From Maea johnstoni (Eukaryota > Annelida > Polychaeta > Spionida > Magelonidae): 64,000 nucleotides of DNA. Both the position numbers and the translations under genes were made by a program. The notes beneath the pieces were generated by a model. It was not told where the DNA came from, searched no databases, and saw only the letters and a program-made list of their open reading frames with translations. The stretch's first letter is position 1, and every line of letters begins with the position of its first letter. Positions 63,541-64,000 of this stretch are shown here, in pieces. The stretch lies in assembly GCA_963942565.1 (NCBI GenBank), contig OZ012688.1:17920152-17984151 (forward strand). Reading direction: 5' to 3'.

Positions 63541-63779
63541 CACCTAATGAGCCAAATCAACAATTTAAAAAGTTGAGAAAGAAAGTAGGTATATAGAAAC
63601 AAGACTCGGTAAACATAAGAGGTTTGACAAGTTTGGATAGGAAATACGAACTTATGTAACGGAAAAGAGCTTCCGAGGGGACTTTGTTTGCTTGTACCAC
63701 AGCTGACTGCTTTCCACCACAGAACCAGCACCAACCACCGAGACAAGTATGGCTGAGCACTCTTGCTCAGTACCCTTGG

Positions 63780-63802
63780 GTATTATTATCATTATTTTAT
63801 TA

Positions 63803-63897
<95 letters not shown>

Positions 63898-63906
63898 ATA
63901 ATAATA

Positions 63907-64000
<94 letters not shown>
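63780..64000. repeat. (ATT)n array at the window edge
   Basis: ATT repeat with an inverted AAT patch near 63895, continuing past the window. Confidence 0.95.

Overview
The window is animal nuclear DNA. It has two long intron-rich genes with GT-AG splice sites, Pol III-type SINEs, many small terminal-inverted-repeat (TIR) DNA elements, and very long (AT)n, (CT)n and (TAA)n arrays. Low GC, the repeat style and the divergence of the two proteins from their vertebrate counterparts suggest a marine invertebrate. The sequence alone does not fix the phylum.

Layout. 1-6,600 is gene-poor and made of small repeats. 6,693-17,942 (minus strand) is a complete 10-exon gene for the kelch protein KLHDC10 (380 aa), with a canonical elongin BC-box in its last exon. 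18,000-37,000 is mostly TIR elements, AT arrays and one 200-N assembly gap. It holds a single recognisable exon of a ZC3HC1 (NIPA)-like gene on the plus strand at 25,542-25,653. 37,036-53,965 (minus strand) is a complete 13-exon copper monooxygenase gene of the MOXD1/DBH family (635 aa) with all expected copper ligands; a Penelope-like retroelement with a hammerhead-ribozyme core sits in its 11th intron. 54,000-64,000 is repeats, dominated by a 4.4-kb foldback-like element with arms over 1 kb (55,950-60,390).

The two complete genes are not known to act together: KLHDC10 is a cytosolic ubiquitin-ligase receptor, and MOXD1 a secretory-pathway enzyme. KLHDC10 and ZC3HC1 are neighbours in divergent orientation in human (7q32), and the same head-to-head order appears here.

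Several repeat families can be classified by target-site duplications seen directly: TTAA (piggyBac-type), 8 bp (hAT), 9 and 11 bp (Mutator-like), 5 bp (unassigned), TA (mariner-type). Exon structures were joined by hand from splice sites, reading-frame phase and remembered family sequence; no alignment or database search was run.
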